The notes beneath the pieces are model-generated. The model was not told the origin of the DNA. It saw only the letters and a list, made by a program, of their open reading frames with translations, and made no database searches. DNA of 64,000 nucleotides from Crambe crambe. Its lineage: Eukaryota; Porifera; Demospongiae; Poecilosclerida; Crambeidae. The stretch spans positions 7,913,338 through 7,977,337 of the forward strand of contig OZ004581.1 in NCBI GenBank assembly GCA_963924555.1, read 5' to 3'. Positions 22,190-34,925 of the stretch are shown piece by piece. The position numbers and the translations under genes are program-made. The number at the start of each line of letters is the position of its first letter. The stretch's first letter is position 1.

Positions 22190-22830
22190 AAGCTCTGAAG
22201 TTAAAATCACTCTAGCTCATAGAGAATTTCTAACCAAGGTGGAAGGATTTCACAATGGGAGTGTTGTCCAGCAGATCACATTCACCACTGAAATTTTCAG
22301 TAGCAATAACAAAATAAAACACACTAAGTCTTATGGCCACTGGTATCACACAGTTTTCAATAGAAGGATATATAGCTAGTTGGTTTCCATAATGTATGCA
22401 CTTGCTTTTCTCTCAAAAGTGAGGAAGTCGGTGGTGAAGACAGTCATCACAAGCTTACCCACTTTGATGACACACCGGATAGTGTGTATATGTAGAATCA
22501 ACATACTCTATAATTATGATGCTGTTGATTTGTTTAAAACCATTTATTTCATCCTTGGTAGGGACATCCTACAGAGTGATTGGCATGGTGGTTCTGGTGG
22601 AAACCAGACTACGATCTCTCTCACCAAAGATGAAGCCATCATTGGAGTGGAAGGATCCAGCAAGCAACAGCGTTTACATTAACCAAAATTCAGTTTTATA
22701 ACATGACGAGGGAATGATGGAAATGTGACCAAGTACGGGCCATTTGGGAAAGCAGCTTCCAGAGCATTTTCCTTCTATGGGAACATTCTTGGTTTTTCAG
22801 GGAGTTATGCAAACCGCATAGTACATACAG
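22190..22830 (+). pseudogene. Decayed jacalin-like lectin repeats
   Basis: Fragments in changing frames match the jacalin fold pattern. Near 22190-22345: S-E-V-K-I-T-L, then V-E-G-F-H-N-G-S-V-V-Q-Q-I-T-F-T-T and S-Y-G-H-W. Near 22565-22680: W-H-G-G-S-G-G-N-Q-T-T-I-S-L and I-I-G-V-E-G-S-S. Near 22725-22820: K-Y-G-P-F-G-K, then G-N-I-L-G-F-S-G-S-Y-A-N-R-I. The Y/W-G-x-x-G-G and L-G-F-x-G-x-S motifs recur as in two tandem beta-prism repeats. Frameshifts between segments indicate a pseudogene, or exons whose introns I cannot place. Confidence 0.5.
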
Positions 22831-22843
22831 TGTCTTTAATAAG

Positions 22844-23166
22844 GCCACTATTAATAGAATGATTGTTTCCTGTCCACCGCCCGCGTATTGAAAATATCAC
22901 CGCATCAAAAATTATTACTGCCTATAGCGCCTGCCATTGCTCATGCGCGCAGTAGAGCGCGCACATTTGGCTTCACATGCAGCTCTTTTTGGGAAAGCCC
23001 GTGGTGAATGACTAGTCTCGTGGGCCGCGAGACTAGTGAATGATGAAGACAGGACCCTTGAAACAAACAACGAAGCAGTAATAGAATAATTATAATAACC
23101 GCCCGCCCGCAGCACTTGTGGATATTTTCTTGGACAGGAAACTAGGATTCTATAAATAGTGGCCTA
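22844..23166. mobile_element. 320-bp TIR element (GGCCACTATTAATAGAAT ends)
   Basis: Left end GGCCACTATTAATAGAATGA and TTTCCTGTCCA; right end TGGACAGGAAACTAGG...TATAAATAGTGGCC. The interior is GC-richer (CGCCCGCG, GCGCGCAG) and contains a small ACTAGTCTCG/CGAGACTAGT hairpin. No ORF of note. It lies directly upstream of the G6 start region. Confidence 0.65.
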
Positions 23167-23263
23167 ATGTTACGCCGCAGAGGGGCCGACTGAGCCAATT
23201 TAAAATATATATAAGTTCAGACATAGCTAACTGCGATCAGCTGAACTGCACTTTTCTCGGGGA

Positions 23264-26200
23264 ATGGCATCTAAAGTTGAGATTGAAAGGACGGAGAAGA
23301 CTAACCTGATTGATGATGGTGACCCTGATCTCTGTAAGCTGCCAAAGAGCCATAGCTAGAGGATTTCAGACAGCTAGCTAGCTCTGCTTGAAATCGTATG
23401 AACTACGTAGGAAGTTTGGTAATGTACGTAGCTCCATGTAACGTCAAAGTTATGAGAGGTATTCATAATTACCCTGACTTACCAGCCAATACAAAAAACT
23501 GAATATTGATGAAATCATGCCTTAAACTGGCAACTAAAACTGGGTGTCTGTGGATATTAAAGATAGGAGGAGAGGGGAAAGCTACTTAACCAGGATGGGG
23601 TAGGCCTGGTAGCTATAGCTGTGTGTGGTAGACCTTCAGGTTTATGCATGCTGTAGCTAACTGCCAAATTAATTTCTAAGCTTTAACTCTTACACTGTCA
23701 TGAACTACGTATAATTGTTTAGTCTACATAATAGCTAATATCAGCATTCCACTTGCTAACAGCTCATAGCTATGATCAGCAGGCTACATGTAAGATAAAC
23801 TTTCATAATAATTCAGCCCCAGAGCTTCAAGTATGGTGGTTGAAATGCCGTTTTCCCTGTTATGAATGAGAACTACATGCAAGCACTCTTTTTAGTATCA
23901 TGGCCAAACTAGATAACTGAAATACCACAGACTTGAAATGGGGCCAGGGCTGCCCTTAGTGACAAATTGGTCCTGACCACGGGAAAGTCCATGCAATAAA
24001 GTTGTGGCATGCAGCAATTATTAGGTTATCAGTCTTCCTACCACATGAAAGGTTTCACCTGGCACCTTGATGATCGCTTTAACTGCTATAACTTTCTCAA
24101 TTCTCAAATTTCAAACACCAGCAGAGAGAGTGGATATATCTCTCTGATGAAATTTGGTTAAGAATTGAGAAAGTTATAGCGAATGCAAATAGACTTTAGG
24201 ACAAGGGATCTTATCACACAATTGTTATAACTATATTAGCATGTTAAGCAAGCTAGAGTGAATTTTACAAACCGCCATGACTATGGAACCAAAGAGTTAT
24301 GATTTTATTAGAGAGAGAGGATTAATTTGATATCAATTACTCAAATTGCATTTGTTCCATTATTATAAGCAGGTGTTTCATTTAGGATTATACCCAAGGG
24401 GGGAGGCAAAATGAAGGTTGGGCAAAATGAAGGTTTAGCAAAATAAGTGTATCCGCGCGCTTGCGCATGGAAAATTTTGTGACCTAACCACATCCACTTT
24501 TGCCTGACCACACCCTTTTGGATAAACTGCACCACCCACTTGATGATATTAACAATGACTTATGTATTATCAATGGACATTAGCTACCTACAGCTTCAGA
24601 GCTGGTACTTATTCCTGGAAATTCTTTGATTTATTCGGAAATTCTTTGATTTATTATTTGGTCACATACATTTCCTTGGTAGCTATAATAACTGTGAAAT
24701 GAAAATGTGCTGTGCATGCCCAAAATTAATGTGCAAATAATATGGACACCAAAAGAAGCTGCTGTTATTGTACGTGTCTGTAGAGAGACATTATTGGACA
24801 GGAATTTAGTTACTGTACATGTATTAGGAGTCACCTGATTCTATCAATCCATCTACTCAGTACACATGTACAGTGATAATGGACACACTTTGAACTCATC
24901 CTTTGTAGAACGCTTGTCCCCTTTTGGAACTTTTAGCTATTAGATTGTCCTTTGTTGAGAGGTTTGTCCTCGACCATTATTGGAGGTTCTACTGTATAGC
25001 TAAAATGTTAATAGTGTGTGCATGCATGACTATCAATACTAGCTACTGTCATCACCATCTGTTTCAGGTGATAAGTCACTGTTATCCATGATGACTAATG
25101 TGAAGCTTTTAAAGCAATAATGGTGAACAATCCATGCACTCCGTATTATGTCTGTATAGTTAAGCTCTGGGGAATATTATAAACATTGGCTATGATTTCA
25201 AGAATCGATGATAATTGACGAACTCGGATCATTGGCAATAATAATATTATTTTTTCAACAGTGAGAGCTATATACACGATAAGTATTTATCTATAACGTT
25301 ACCTTTTGTCAGATGTGTATATAGTGTGCTGGATTTGGACTGTTATACAGTGGAGCCTCCGAATAATGGACACACTTGAGACTCAGCCTTTTGTCCTTTG
25401 TAGAGAGGTTGTTCTCTTTTGGAGTTTAATTATTTCGTAGTGTATGTCCTTTATTGAAAGGTTTATTTCCGTTCAGAAGTGAAGCTATTGGCCAGTCTAT
25501 TATTATCATCCTCTTCTCTCTTTCCTCTCTAGCTCCACCCTATACTCCCAGAGATCCCAGTGATGGACCTTCTAAGGATGAGATTAATGTCGTAGCCCCA
25601 GGAGCAGTGCGTCCTTTTCCCAAGCGATCTGAGATGCGATCCGAGACGCACCAATATCAGCCTCTGGCTGCCCCACAACAGACTATGTGTGCTAATGCTA
25701 CAGTATGTTACACTATACATATTGTATTTATAGCCTACTTGTGGGGTTAAGATCAAAGCACTACTACTTGTTCTACTACAGGCACAACCACAGGGTGATA
25801 CTGATACAACCCAAAAAGGTGATATCAAATATCACTCTGTTTATTGCCCAATTTAAAACCTACTTGTGGCTAAGATCAAAGTATCAGGAAGTCCATTGTA
25901 GGCTTTAAAACAATTAAACCATGCCTTACCCTCGTGCTGTACAGGATATATTGCCTTCACCTTCGGGTGGATATATCCTGTACAGCCCTCGTAGGCATGG
26001 TTTAACTATGTAGCTTATACCACAACCACTCAGGCCATAGAATAATATAGTTTTTCACATAGTGAAGATGTAGCTTTATAAGTAAAACTCATAATGAACA
26101 GAGTCACCCAGACTCCTTGAGGGCAGTTCAGAGAGTTTGCTAGCGCTTGTTTTCTTTGTTTGTAAAGTATTGATTCGTTTTCTTCCTTCTTCCTTCTCCT

Positions 26201-27196
26201 ACAGGTTGTGACTACTCAGGCATCATTACACGGCAATAACAGGACCTACAGGACCTACGTCAACTCTGATCCAAAACCAGAGAACTATCATTCTTTATCT
26301 TTATGGACCTGTTTTTGCTGCTGTTTGATCTTTGGGCTCATAGCTGCTCACTATAGCGATGAGGTACCGTATGTACATACCATGTCTGTGTGTTTGAGAA
26401 AGGCATACAGTGGAACTTCCGGTAAAGGAATGAGGACAAGCCTCTCTACAAAGTCATATATATTTTGCCTGTGATGATATATCACTATTAGCTGTGCTAT
26501 AGTAGGATCAATCAGAAAACAGAACAATAATTATGAGTACTGTGTTGGAGAAGTCCAGTCCTTTGACAAAAGAATAAAAGATGGGACTAGATGCATTACT
26601 ATCACGCATACAGCTGTGTTATATAGAACAAGTAACTGTGACAGTCGAGGGTAGAAATCAAACTTTATTCACGCTTTCTACTTCCGGAAAAAAAAGTTCG
26701 AAAGGCAGAAAATTCTATTGTAAAGCATCAGTCATGACAAAAGGAAACTTTGACTAAAACGTGAATTTGATTTCTACCCTCGACTGTCACAACTGCATTG
26801 GAGTAGCACAGTGAATATAGACACTGTGTAAGGCATATGAAATGAAGTTTGGCTGCATGCAAGTACATAGCTAATAAAGTTTTAGATGTAATTATATATA
26901 TTTTTCGGGGAGGGGGTGGGTGGGAGGGGGCATCCCCTATATTCATAGAAAGTTGCTACCACGTTCTCTTCTCTATTAACTAGTATCATAATACTAATTA
27001 TAATTCACTGGTTTTTCAGGTGGACAGGATGTGGGCCATGCGGGATTATGAAGGAGCACGTCGCAGCTCAAAATACGCTCGCAACTGGAACATAGCTGGT
27101 ATTGTTGGAGGTTTTGTGATTCTTGTATTTCTGATCATCTTTTTGGGGCTTTTCTTTGGACTGTACTACTTCCCTCACCTTTATCACTCTACATAG
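23264..27196 (+). CDS. G6: CD225/dispanin-family protein, 4 exons, ~191 aa
   Basis: Exons: 23264-23333, 25533-25702, 26205-26363, 27020-27196, all in phase (23 codons + 1; 2 + 56; 53; 58 + stop). Exon 1 differs from the other start exons (M-A-S-K-V-E-I-E-R-T-E-K) but has the same length and phase and a GTAAGC donor; a TATATATAAG stretch lies ~55 bp upstream. Exon 2 (long type) opens S-P-P-Y-T-P-R-D and keeps H-Q-Y-Q-P-L-A. Exon 3 has W-T-C-F-C-C-C-L-I-F-G-L-I-A-A-H-Y-S-D-E. Exon 4 has V-D-R-M-W-A-M-R-D-Y-E-G-A-R-R-S-S-K-Y-A and helix 2. AATAAA lies at 27236-27241. Assignment of exon 1 rests on structure only; exons 2-4 are secure. Intron 1 (2.2 kb) holds dispersed repeats and no other gene I recognise. 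Confidence 0.78.
25916..26005. repeat. Foldback (AAACCATGCCT ... AGGCATGGTTT)
   Basis: Hairpin with outer arms AAACCATGCCT and AGGCATGGTTT and inner CTGTACAGGATATAT/ATATATCCTGTACAG, in the exon 2-3 intron of G6. A copy lies at the same place in G8 (32457-32535), showing shared ancestry. Confidence 0.7.
26638..26790. mobile_element. MITE (GTGACAGTCGAGGGTAGAAA ends) with empty site in G8
   Basis: Terminal inverted repeats GTGACAGTCGAGGGTAGAAA. Flanks read ...AAGTAACT | element | AACTGCATTGG. The homologous intron in G8 (about 33128) reads AAGTACTGCATTGG without the element, giving an ACT duplication. Inserted in the exon 3-4 intron of G6 after the G6/G8 split. Confidence 0.78.
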
Positions 27197-28072
27197 TCTA
27201 CCCATGTAGTGCTGAGAACCAACTTTTTTTTCCTCAATAAAGATACTGTACAACATTTTTATATTAGCTAAGATGGATAAGAACTTCATGCAATTTTATG
27301 ACTGATTATAATTATTAATAGATTATGGTTTCAGTGAGTGAGCATATAGCGAGTGAGCTGGCAAGTCATGACTCATCTGTATACCTAGATGCACGATAAA
27401 AATAGCTGTCTACTATTCAGAGATTCTACATGCAACATCTATTTCATCAGGTCATCAATAGTCAGTCAAAATCAGCTTACGTACGTGCATCAGGCAGGGT
27501 TCTATGATAGGGATAAATTTTCATTTTTGGTTTTGGGGTAGTTAGATGGTTTGGAGGATCCTAGAAGCTCCCCCTCCCCATGACTGAAATTCTAGATGGA
27601 ACCCTGGCATGTCGTATCTACTCCAAGTTAATTAAGAAAATAGCTACTATGCCTCCTCATCTGTATAATAATGTTATAATAATTATAATTCCCCATACAT
27701 GTAATGTATGCATGGTGCATCTTGAAAATATTCAAGTGGTTATTTGCAGTACTTCTCTACAATTTACAAAACAGCTGTCTGCTGTCTATCATTCGGAGGT
27801 TAATAGTGGTTGTGTGTTTGCATAAAGCTCCACTATATATGTGTATATAAAATAAGGCCACAAGTTGCATGTGTGTAGCTATAGCCAACAATGTGTACGT
27901 GTAGCATGTGAATCATTGTGATTATGTTGAGGTATAGCTTGTAAGCCCTGTAAAGCCTTCTTCCTATCATACAGTGAATCAGCAAGTAGCTATACGTATA
28001 GCTATGAAATAGAGAATACTTTGATCACAGCTAGTGGATCAGCAGTGTGTAGTCTTCAAAGTAGAATTAGCT

Positions 28073-28898
28073 ATGGCAAACCCTAATATACATGGTGTAT
28101 CATGAGGAGGAAGAGCTGATGAAAAGTGATGGCTGTGAATTATGTGAGTCTATAAGTTATTAGCTATATTATTAGTGATAGCTAATCTCAGTGTAATCGT
28201 TGCTACTCAAGTGGATATGAAACACATGAACTTCTATGGAGAGTAGCTAGCTGTGTGTATAACACTGCAGCACTTACAGCTTGATCCTAGCTTCACAGTT
28301 AATTGACTACAGCTAGATCACAGTTAATTGACTACAGCTTGATCCTAGCTTCACAGTTAATTGACTATCGTGTCAACTCCAAGCCAAGAACTTACTATGC
28401 CTTCTCCCTCTTCACCTGTAGCTCTATGCCGTTTCTGGCCAATTTCAATAGTTGCATTTATCCTTGGTGGCCAGGTCAGTGGATCTATAGCAGGTTAGGA
28501 TAGAGAAGAAACTCTAATTGGGACCCATGCATACAGCCTTAGAGAGATTGTCCTCTTTTGGAGGTTATTTTTATAGAATTATTGTTTAAAGGTACTATAA
28601 ACAAAGTTCCCCTTTTGATGACTGGATACACAGTTGTCTTTCAGTGTAGCTACACTACAGCTATTAAAAATTTTGGGATTTTAATATTATTAATAATTTA
28701 GAGTTTGAATAAGCGAAGTTTTCGTACTTCAGACAGGAATAATAATTATTGTAGGTTGATAGCAAATGGGAGAAGCGAGACTATGAGGGAGCCCATCACT
28801 ACTCCTCCTATGCCCTGGGAGCCAATATTGCAAGTATGATAGTAGGAGGTGTTGGTGTGATATTATTGAATATTATGCTCCTCCGACGGCAAGATTGA
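28073..28898 (+). pseudogene. G7: broken CD225 gene (G5/G10 type)
   Basis: Exon 1 (28073-28143) is one base too long: an extra A turns G-V-S-E-E into G-V-S-stop. Exon 2 is absent, its place taken by three copies of TTCACAGTTAATTGACTA at 28290-28366. Exon 3 (28367-28475) keeps V-N-S-K-P-R-T-Y-Y-A-F-S-L-F-T-C and then shifts frame. Exon 4 (28755-28898) is intact: V-D-S-K-W-E-K-R-D-Y-E-G-A-H-H-Y-S-S-Y-A, ending L-L-R-R-Q-D. Confidence 0.75.
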
Positions 28899-29029
28899 TT
28901 TTACTGTACTATTAACTACATACATATAGTCTTAGACTTAAAGTTACATGTTAGCTATTTTAGATATAGCTAGTATAGTGCTAGAATTATCACAAATCTA
29001 TTAATTAATTAACCCTTTGCATATACCTT

Positions 29030-29990
29030 TGTTCTTATTGATATCTGGGATCTCAATCTCTGGAAGTGTAGCTAGGGTGGTGGAGCTACGTAGAGTGAAG
29101 AAAAGATTATGGACCAAGAAATGCAAGACTCCAATACAGTTATAGGATGTAAGTGGAAGCAGTTTTCTCCAGAAGAAAGAAAACGAATGAGGAATGCTAG
29201 TCAGCCATTGCATGTGCCGAGATTAATATTGCAGACTCAGGGGCAGTGCACCCTTTTCCCAAGAGATCTGAGATGCGATCGGAGACACACCAGTATCTGT
29301 GACCTAGCCTTTTGTTATTTGTAGAGAGGTTGTCCTTTTTAAGAGGTTATAAGAGCTATACTATAGAATTAGATAGCACGCTGTACATGTATAGCTGAGG
29401 GGGAGGGAGGGCGGGCAGTAATTTTAAGGGGTCATACATACATACTAGCTAGTTTTCCTCCCCAAAAACTGTTATAGCATTGTAATTATTATAATGGAGC
29501 AAAGAAAAAGGAAAAACTACCATGATGACATGTAGCTATACTGCATGCAAAGAAAAGAATATCATGATCACATGAATTTTTGGGGTAAAAGTTTGGATAC
29601 AGTTGTCTTTCAGTATAGCTGTATACTGCAAAGAAAAATAGATATTGGGATCATAACCATAGCAGATATTTTGTAGTTTAAGTGAAAGTTTTGATGACAG
29701 TTTGGATACAATTGTCTTTCAGTAGCTTTATGCAGCTATTGTTACAATAATTATTGTAACATAAATTTTGGGATTATAATAATTATTATAATTAGCATCA
29801 AACAACGACATGTATGTAGTTGAAGTGAGCATTTCAATTGGACAGAGTTTTTGACAATGTTATTTTGTTCATTGCAGGTTATGTGGGAGAAGCGAGATTA
29901 TGAAGGGGCCCGTCGTAACTCCTACTACGTATGCCCTGGGAGCCAATATTGCAAGCATGATAGTATATTGCCATTAGCTATCATCATCTC
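29030..29990 (+). pseudogene. Scattered CD225 exon 2 and exon 4 relics
   Basis: 29050-29095 is an inverted exon 2 start (complement of CTCCACCACCCTAG). 29210-29300 is an exon 2 tail in plus orientation (GAGATTAATATTGCAG ... CACCAGTATCTG). At 29878 a CAG acceptor precedes GTTATGTGGGAGAAGCGAG, an exon 4 lacking the D-S codons, with later frameshifts. A similar exon 2 relic is at 33855-33965. No coding role expected. Confidence 0.55.
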
Positions 29991-30744
29991 AGTAATTTTT
30001 TTGACTATTGACTGCATATAGTCTACTGACCATCCCTCATACTATACATACAATACATATGTACTGATGAATGGTAATAGTGTTAAATATCACAGATTTA
30101 TCAATAAATTAACCCTTTAGCCAGTAGCTACGTATGTCTGATCAACCAAAGAACAAGTGGGGGTTTCATACGAGGTCTGCCCAATATTCTAGTATCTGCA
30201 AAGGGGGTGTGGTTAGATCAGCCCATGAGTTGTCAACATAATAGAAAAAGAAAGAAAGAAAGAAACTGTTTAGCTGATACTGATGGTCTACATTGTATGC
30301 ATGCAGCAATTGAGAGAGTTAAAAGAATGGGTGGGTGGGGAGTGTTAGCTACATGCAAGGGCATGATAAATGGAATGAACAACTATTAGCTAATTTTGTT
30401 TGGTCAAATTAAGTTTTGTACAGAAAATCATTGATGGTCTAGGTGAGTTTCTCAAATTGATTTCAGGTACTGAATTCCCTTGGAAGTTGTAGCTATCTGG
30501 AAAGTTTTGCCTTTCTAAGCTAGCTGTACCTGGAAAGTGATGGCATACGTAAGTCTATAAAGCTAGCTATTATGAATATGGAACAATTGAGTTATTATTC
30601 ATGATACAATAACAATTTATAAAGTGAATGTATGCACAGATGCTCTTATAAATATAGCCTGCAGTCTCCACTGCTGCATGCAGCACAACTTCGGAGATAT
30701 AGCAACTGAACTTGAATAGCAGTGATTTTTATAACAAGCTAATA

Positions 30745-33477
30745 ATGGCAAACTATATTATGAATTACGAGGAGGAGGCACTGATGAAAGTGATGGCAAA
30801 GAATTATGTGAGTCCATAATAATAACTATCTCATGCACATTTTATATGTAGCTTGTAAATTTTACAAGCTTTTAATGTTTTGCGCGATAAGACCCCTTTT
30901 CTCAAGTACTATCACATATAACTCTAAATTTAATGTACGTATGGTAGTTATACGTAGCTATATCTTTTATAATTATGTCTATGGAGCACCTGCATGAGCT
31001 CTGCATGTGTAGCTGTACGTAGCTACAGATAATATTTTGTAACAATCTCAGGATAGTACGAACATGGCAAGGTGGAGAAACTTTTGAGCTATACAGCTAT
31101 AATTATAGAGCTATACTAGATATCGGTTAGCCACGTAGCTACTGTAAATTGTTTTTGTGGAGTATAAAAATTAAAATTTATGGTACTAAGTGTTTGACCA
31201 TGCATGTATAGCTAGCTACGATGGGACCCAACACTCCGAAAGAAGATAAACCTCTCAAGAAAGGATATAGTTATATACCTTAATTACTTTCAAAAAAGAC
31301 AACCTCTCTACAAAGAAGGCTGACCGGGTCCCAAATATTATTCAGAGGTTGTCCCATTCCACTGTAGTTATAGGCCATGCATGCACTGTGTGTGGTATTA
31401 GCTAGCCATGGAGTTATACATTGTCAAGTAGCAATATCATTCCACACTCCAAAGTGAAAGTGTTGCTACATATATATGTTATGTATACACATGTAGCTAT
31501 GCATAATCTGCTTTCTGTAAACTGTAAGACAAACTGGTAAACAATATTCCTTTGGTGTATAAAATTAGATACACACACATAGTTGTTCTTTTCTATTTCG
31601 TAGTGTATGTCCTTTGTTGAAAGGTTTATCTCCATTCAGAAGTGACACTATTGGTCAGAGTCTATTATCATCCACTTCTCTTTCTCCTCTCTAGCCTCAC
31701 CCTATAGCTACTTCCGGAGATCCCAGTGATGGACCTTCTAAGATTAATGTCGCAGCCCCAGGAGCAGTGCATCCTTTTCCCAAGCAATCTGAGATGCGAT
31801 CCGAGACGCACCAATATCAGCCTCTGGCTGCCCCACAACAGACTATGTGTGCTAATGTTACAGTATGTTACACTATACACATTAAAATAGTAGTATTTAT
31901 AGCCTACTTGTGATTAAGATCAAGGCACTGCTAATACAACCCAAGAAGGTGATAACAATATCACCCTGTTTATTGCCCAAAATAAGACCTACTTGCGGTT
32001 AAGATCAAAGTACCCCGCTACTGCTCTACTATCCATTGCAGGTTGATTGTCAGGAAGGTATGAGGAATCAGTGTAACCTGTTTATCGGGTATCTATATAG
32101 AACCTCGTTTATCCAGATTTGGAAATGCATTTATAATGGACTTTAACACTTGTTTTTTTGAGACACCTTGTCCAAACTTTTTTCTAGGCTGCCAGATAAG
32201 AATAAGTCCAGATACGAAAGTGAAGTGTATACATTGAAATAATAGTGTTGTGGTTATGCTGTGTTGTATAGTTTAATATTATGGACTAGTACTAACAGCC
32301 TAGAACAATGTAGATACTACTGATTAGCTATTGCTAATTATGTGCCTGTGCAAAGCACTCCGGATGACTGAGGTTCGACTGTATTATTCATATCAGCTAC
32401 CTAGGATGGAGTTAGGGCAATATCAGGAAGTCAATACATTTCCATTGTAGGCAATTAAACCATGCCTTACGTATGATATATTGCCTTCGCTTTCGGGCAG
32501 ATATATCCTGTACAGCCTACATAGGCATGGTTTAACTATTACAATTAACTTATACCACTCAGGCCATAAAGCATTAATAAAATTTTTTACATAGTGAATA
32601 TGTAGCTTTATAAGTAAAACTTTGAAATTCATAATGAATAGAGGCATGGTATATCGGGTTCAGAGAGTTTGTTTGCTTATTTTCTTTGTTCGTACAATAA
32701 TAATCCTTCTCCTACAGGTTGTGACTACTCAGGCATCGTTACACGGCAATAACAGGACCTACAGGACCTACGTCAACCCTGGTCCAAAGCCAGAGAACTA
32801 TCATTCTTTATCTTTATGCACCTGCTTTTTCTGCTGTTGGATCTTTGGGCTCATAGCTGCTCACTATAGCAATGAGGTACCGTATGTACTTACCATGTCT
32901 GTGTGTTTGAGAAAGGTATACATTGGAACCTCCAGTAAAGAATGAGGACAAGCCTCTCAACAAAGTTATATATATATTATTCTGCCCATGATATATTACT
33001 ATTAGCTAGCTGTGCTATAACAGGATCAATCAGAAAACAGAACAATATTTGTGTACTGTGTTCTTTCATAAAATAATAAAAGATGGGACTAGATGCACTA
33101 TAATCATGCAGCTGTGCTATAGAACAAGTACTGCATTGGAGGCATTTTTAAACATACAGTTGGAGGAATGGAATTAGCACAATGAATAATTATAGACAAT
33201 ATGAAGTGAAGTGCAAGTACATAGCTAATTATTTTTTTTTCAGGGAAGGGAGGGCATCTCCTATATCCATTAGCTGCCATGTAATAGTTCACTGGTTTTT
33301 CAGGTTGACAGGATGTGGGCCATGCGGGATTATGAAGGAGCACGTCGCAGCTCAAAATACGCTCGCAATTGGAACATAGCTGGTATTGTTGGAGGTTTCG
33401 TGAGTCTTGTTTTTCTGGCCATCTTTTTGGGGCTTTTCTTTGGATTCTACTACATCCCTCACCTTTATAATTATTAA
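30745..33477 (+). CDS. G8: CD225/dispanin-family protein kept open by compensating indels, ~187 aa
   Basis: Exons: 30745-30807, 31695-31862, 32718-32876, 33304-33477. Exon 1 has lost one A relative to G11, so it ends in phase 0 (63 bp, ...A-L-M-K-V-M-A-K-N-Y) rather than leaving one base. Exon 2 differs from G6 by +4 and -6 bases (168 bp) and reads open from its first base, P-H-P-I-A-T-S-G-D-P-S, then joins the family frame (A-A-P-G-A-V-H-P-F-P-K, Y-Q-P-L-A). The proline motif is lost but the rest is preserved. Exon 3: C-T-C-F-F-C-C-W-I-F-G-L-I-A-A-H-Y-S-N-E. Exon 4: V-D-R-M-W-A-M-R-D-Y-E-G-A-R-R. AATAAA at 33534-33539. Confidence 0.72.
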
Positions 33478-34737
33478 CACTCTACATAGTCTACCCATGC
33501 ATGTAGTGCTGAGAATCAACCTTTTTTTTCCTCAATAAAGATACTGTACAACATTAATTTTTTAAATTAGCTAAGATGGATATTATGAACTTCATGCAAT
33601 TTTATGACTGTGTTTATATAATAATAAAAATAATTGGTTCCAGCAAGTGAGTGCATAGAGAGTGTGTGACTCATTGAAATTGTATAATCTGTATGATAAC
33701 TTCATGGATGCATGACAAGAATATGCAGCTCAAATTTCAATGTGGGGATTTTTGGTGCATGTGGAAATTAACTCCTATAGTGTCAAGAATTCAGTGCAGA
33801 GCATTCACTGCACATGAAAATTACCACCTTTTGGCCTCCATAATCTTTAGTTCCACCACCCTAGCTACACTTCCAGAAATCGACGAGATTAATATTGCAG
33901 CCTCAGGGGCAGTGCACCCTTTTCCCAAGGGGTCTGAGATGCAATCCGAGACACACCAGTATCTGCGACCAAGCCTTTTGTCATTAATTTTGTAGAGAGG
34001 TTGTCCTCTTCAAGAGGTTATAAGAGCTATACTTTAGAATTAGATTGCACGCTGTACATGTATAACTCCGGAGGGAGGGAGGGAGGGCAGTAATTTTAAG
34101 GGGTCATAGTAGCTATGATTTTTTTGTACTACATAGTTAGCAAATAAACCCTACAGTTTCCTTCCCATAAACTGTCTCTGGTTTGTTATAGATATTATAG
34201 CATTGTAATGGAGCAAAGAAAAAGAAAAAACTGCCATGATGACTGCGTGCATAGAAAAGAATTCATGATCACATGAATTTTGGGGATAAAAGTGTATGAA
34301 GTTTGGTTGTGTATACTGGAAAGAAAAATATCATGATCACATAGATTTTGGCCAGTTTAAGTGAAAGTTTTGATGACAGTTTGGATACAGTTGTCTTTCA
34401 GTAGCTTTATGCAGAGTGTACATATTATACAGATGCTCTATTGCACTTGCATGTCAGGGCACCCTTGAAATTGGTAGTTTTCCACCATAACATCAGGGGG
34501 GGAGGGGAATTTTTATTTAACCACGCCCACCTTTGCTTAGCCACGCCCATTTCACAACAATTATAATAACAGTATGAAGTATAAGAATTTGGTGCTGATG
34601 GAGCTAAGCATTCTGGTTGCTGTAGCCTGTAGCTAGCTGCTAGCAATAAACTGCACTGGCTGAAACCTAACCAAATGCTAAGTGCTCACCTTTCTTTCTC
34701 AGACAAGCCAAATATCTTTTTTATCTTTAATCAGTCT

Positions 34738-34809
34738 GCGCATGCGCTGACGATCTTTGCCTATTATTAATTGACGGAAGAAGAGTGCCCAAATCAGCTA
34801 GCTATAAAT
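34738..34809 (+). promoter_or_regulatory. NRF-1-type palindrome and TATA-like box before start exon 34850
   Basis: TGCGCATGCGCTGACG at 34737-34752 and TATAAAT at 34803-34809, 41 bp before the ATG. Sequence and spacing match the upstream regions of G2 and G13. Confidence 0.55.
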
Positions 34810-34849
34810 GTATAGCCTGAACTTGTATAGCAGTAACATTAATTTTGTA

Positions 34850-34925
34850 ATGGCAAACCCTAATATGCATGATGTTTCTGAGGAAGACGAGGCACTGATG
34901 AAAAGTGATGGCAATGAATTATTAT
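34850..34925 (+). CDS. Intact CD225 start exon without its own gene; possible alternative exon 1 of G9
   Basis: A 76 bp exon reads M-A-N-P-N-M-H-D-V-S-E-E-D-E-A-L-M, 25 codons plus one base, ending at GTGAGT. It has a G2/G13-type promoter just upstream. No exon 2 follows before the second start exon at 36355. Its phase fits exon 2 of G9 at 37154, so it could serve as an alternative first exon there, or be an orphan duplicate. Confidence 0.6.
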
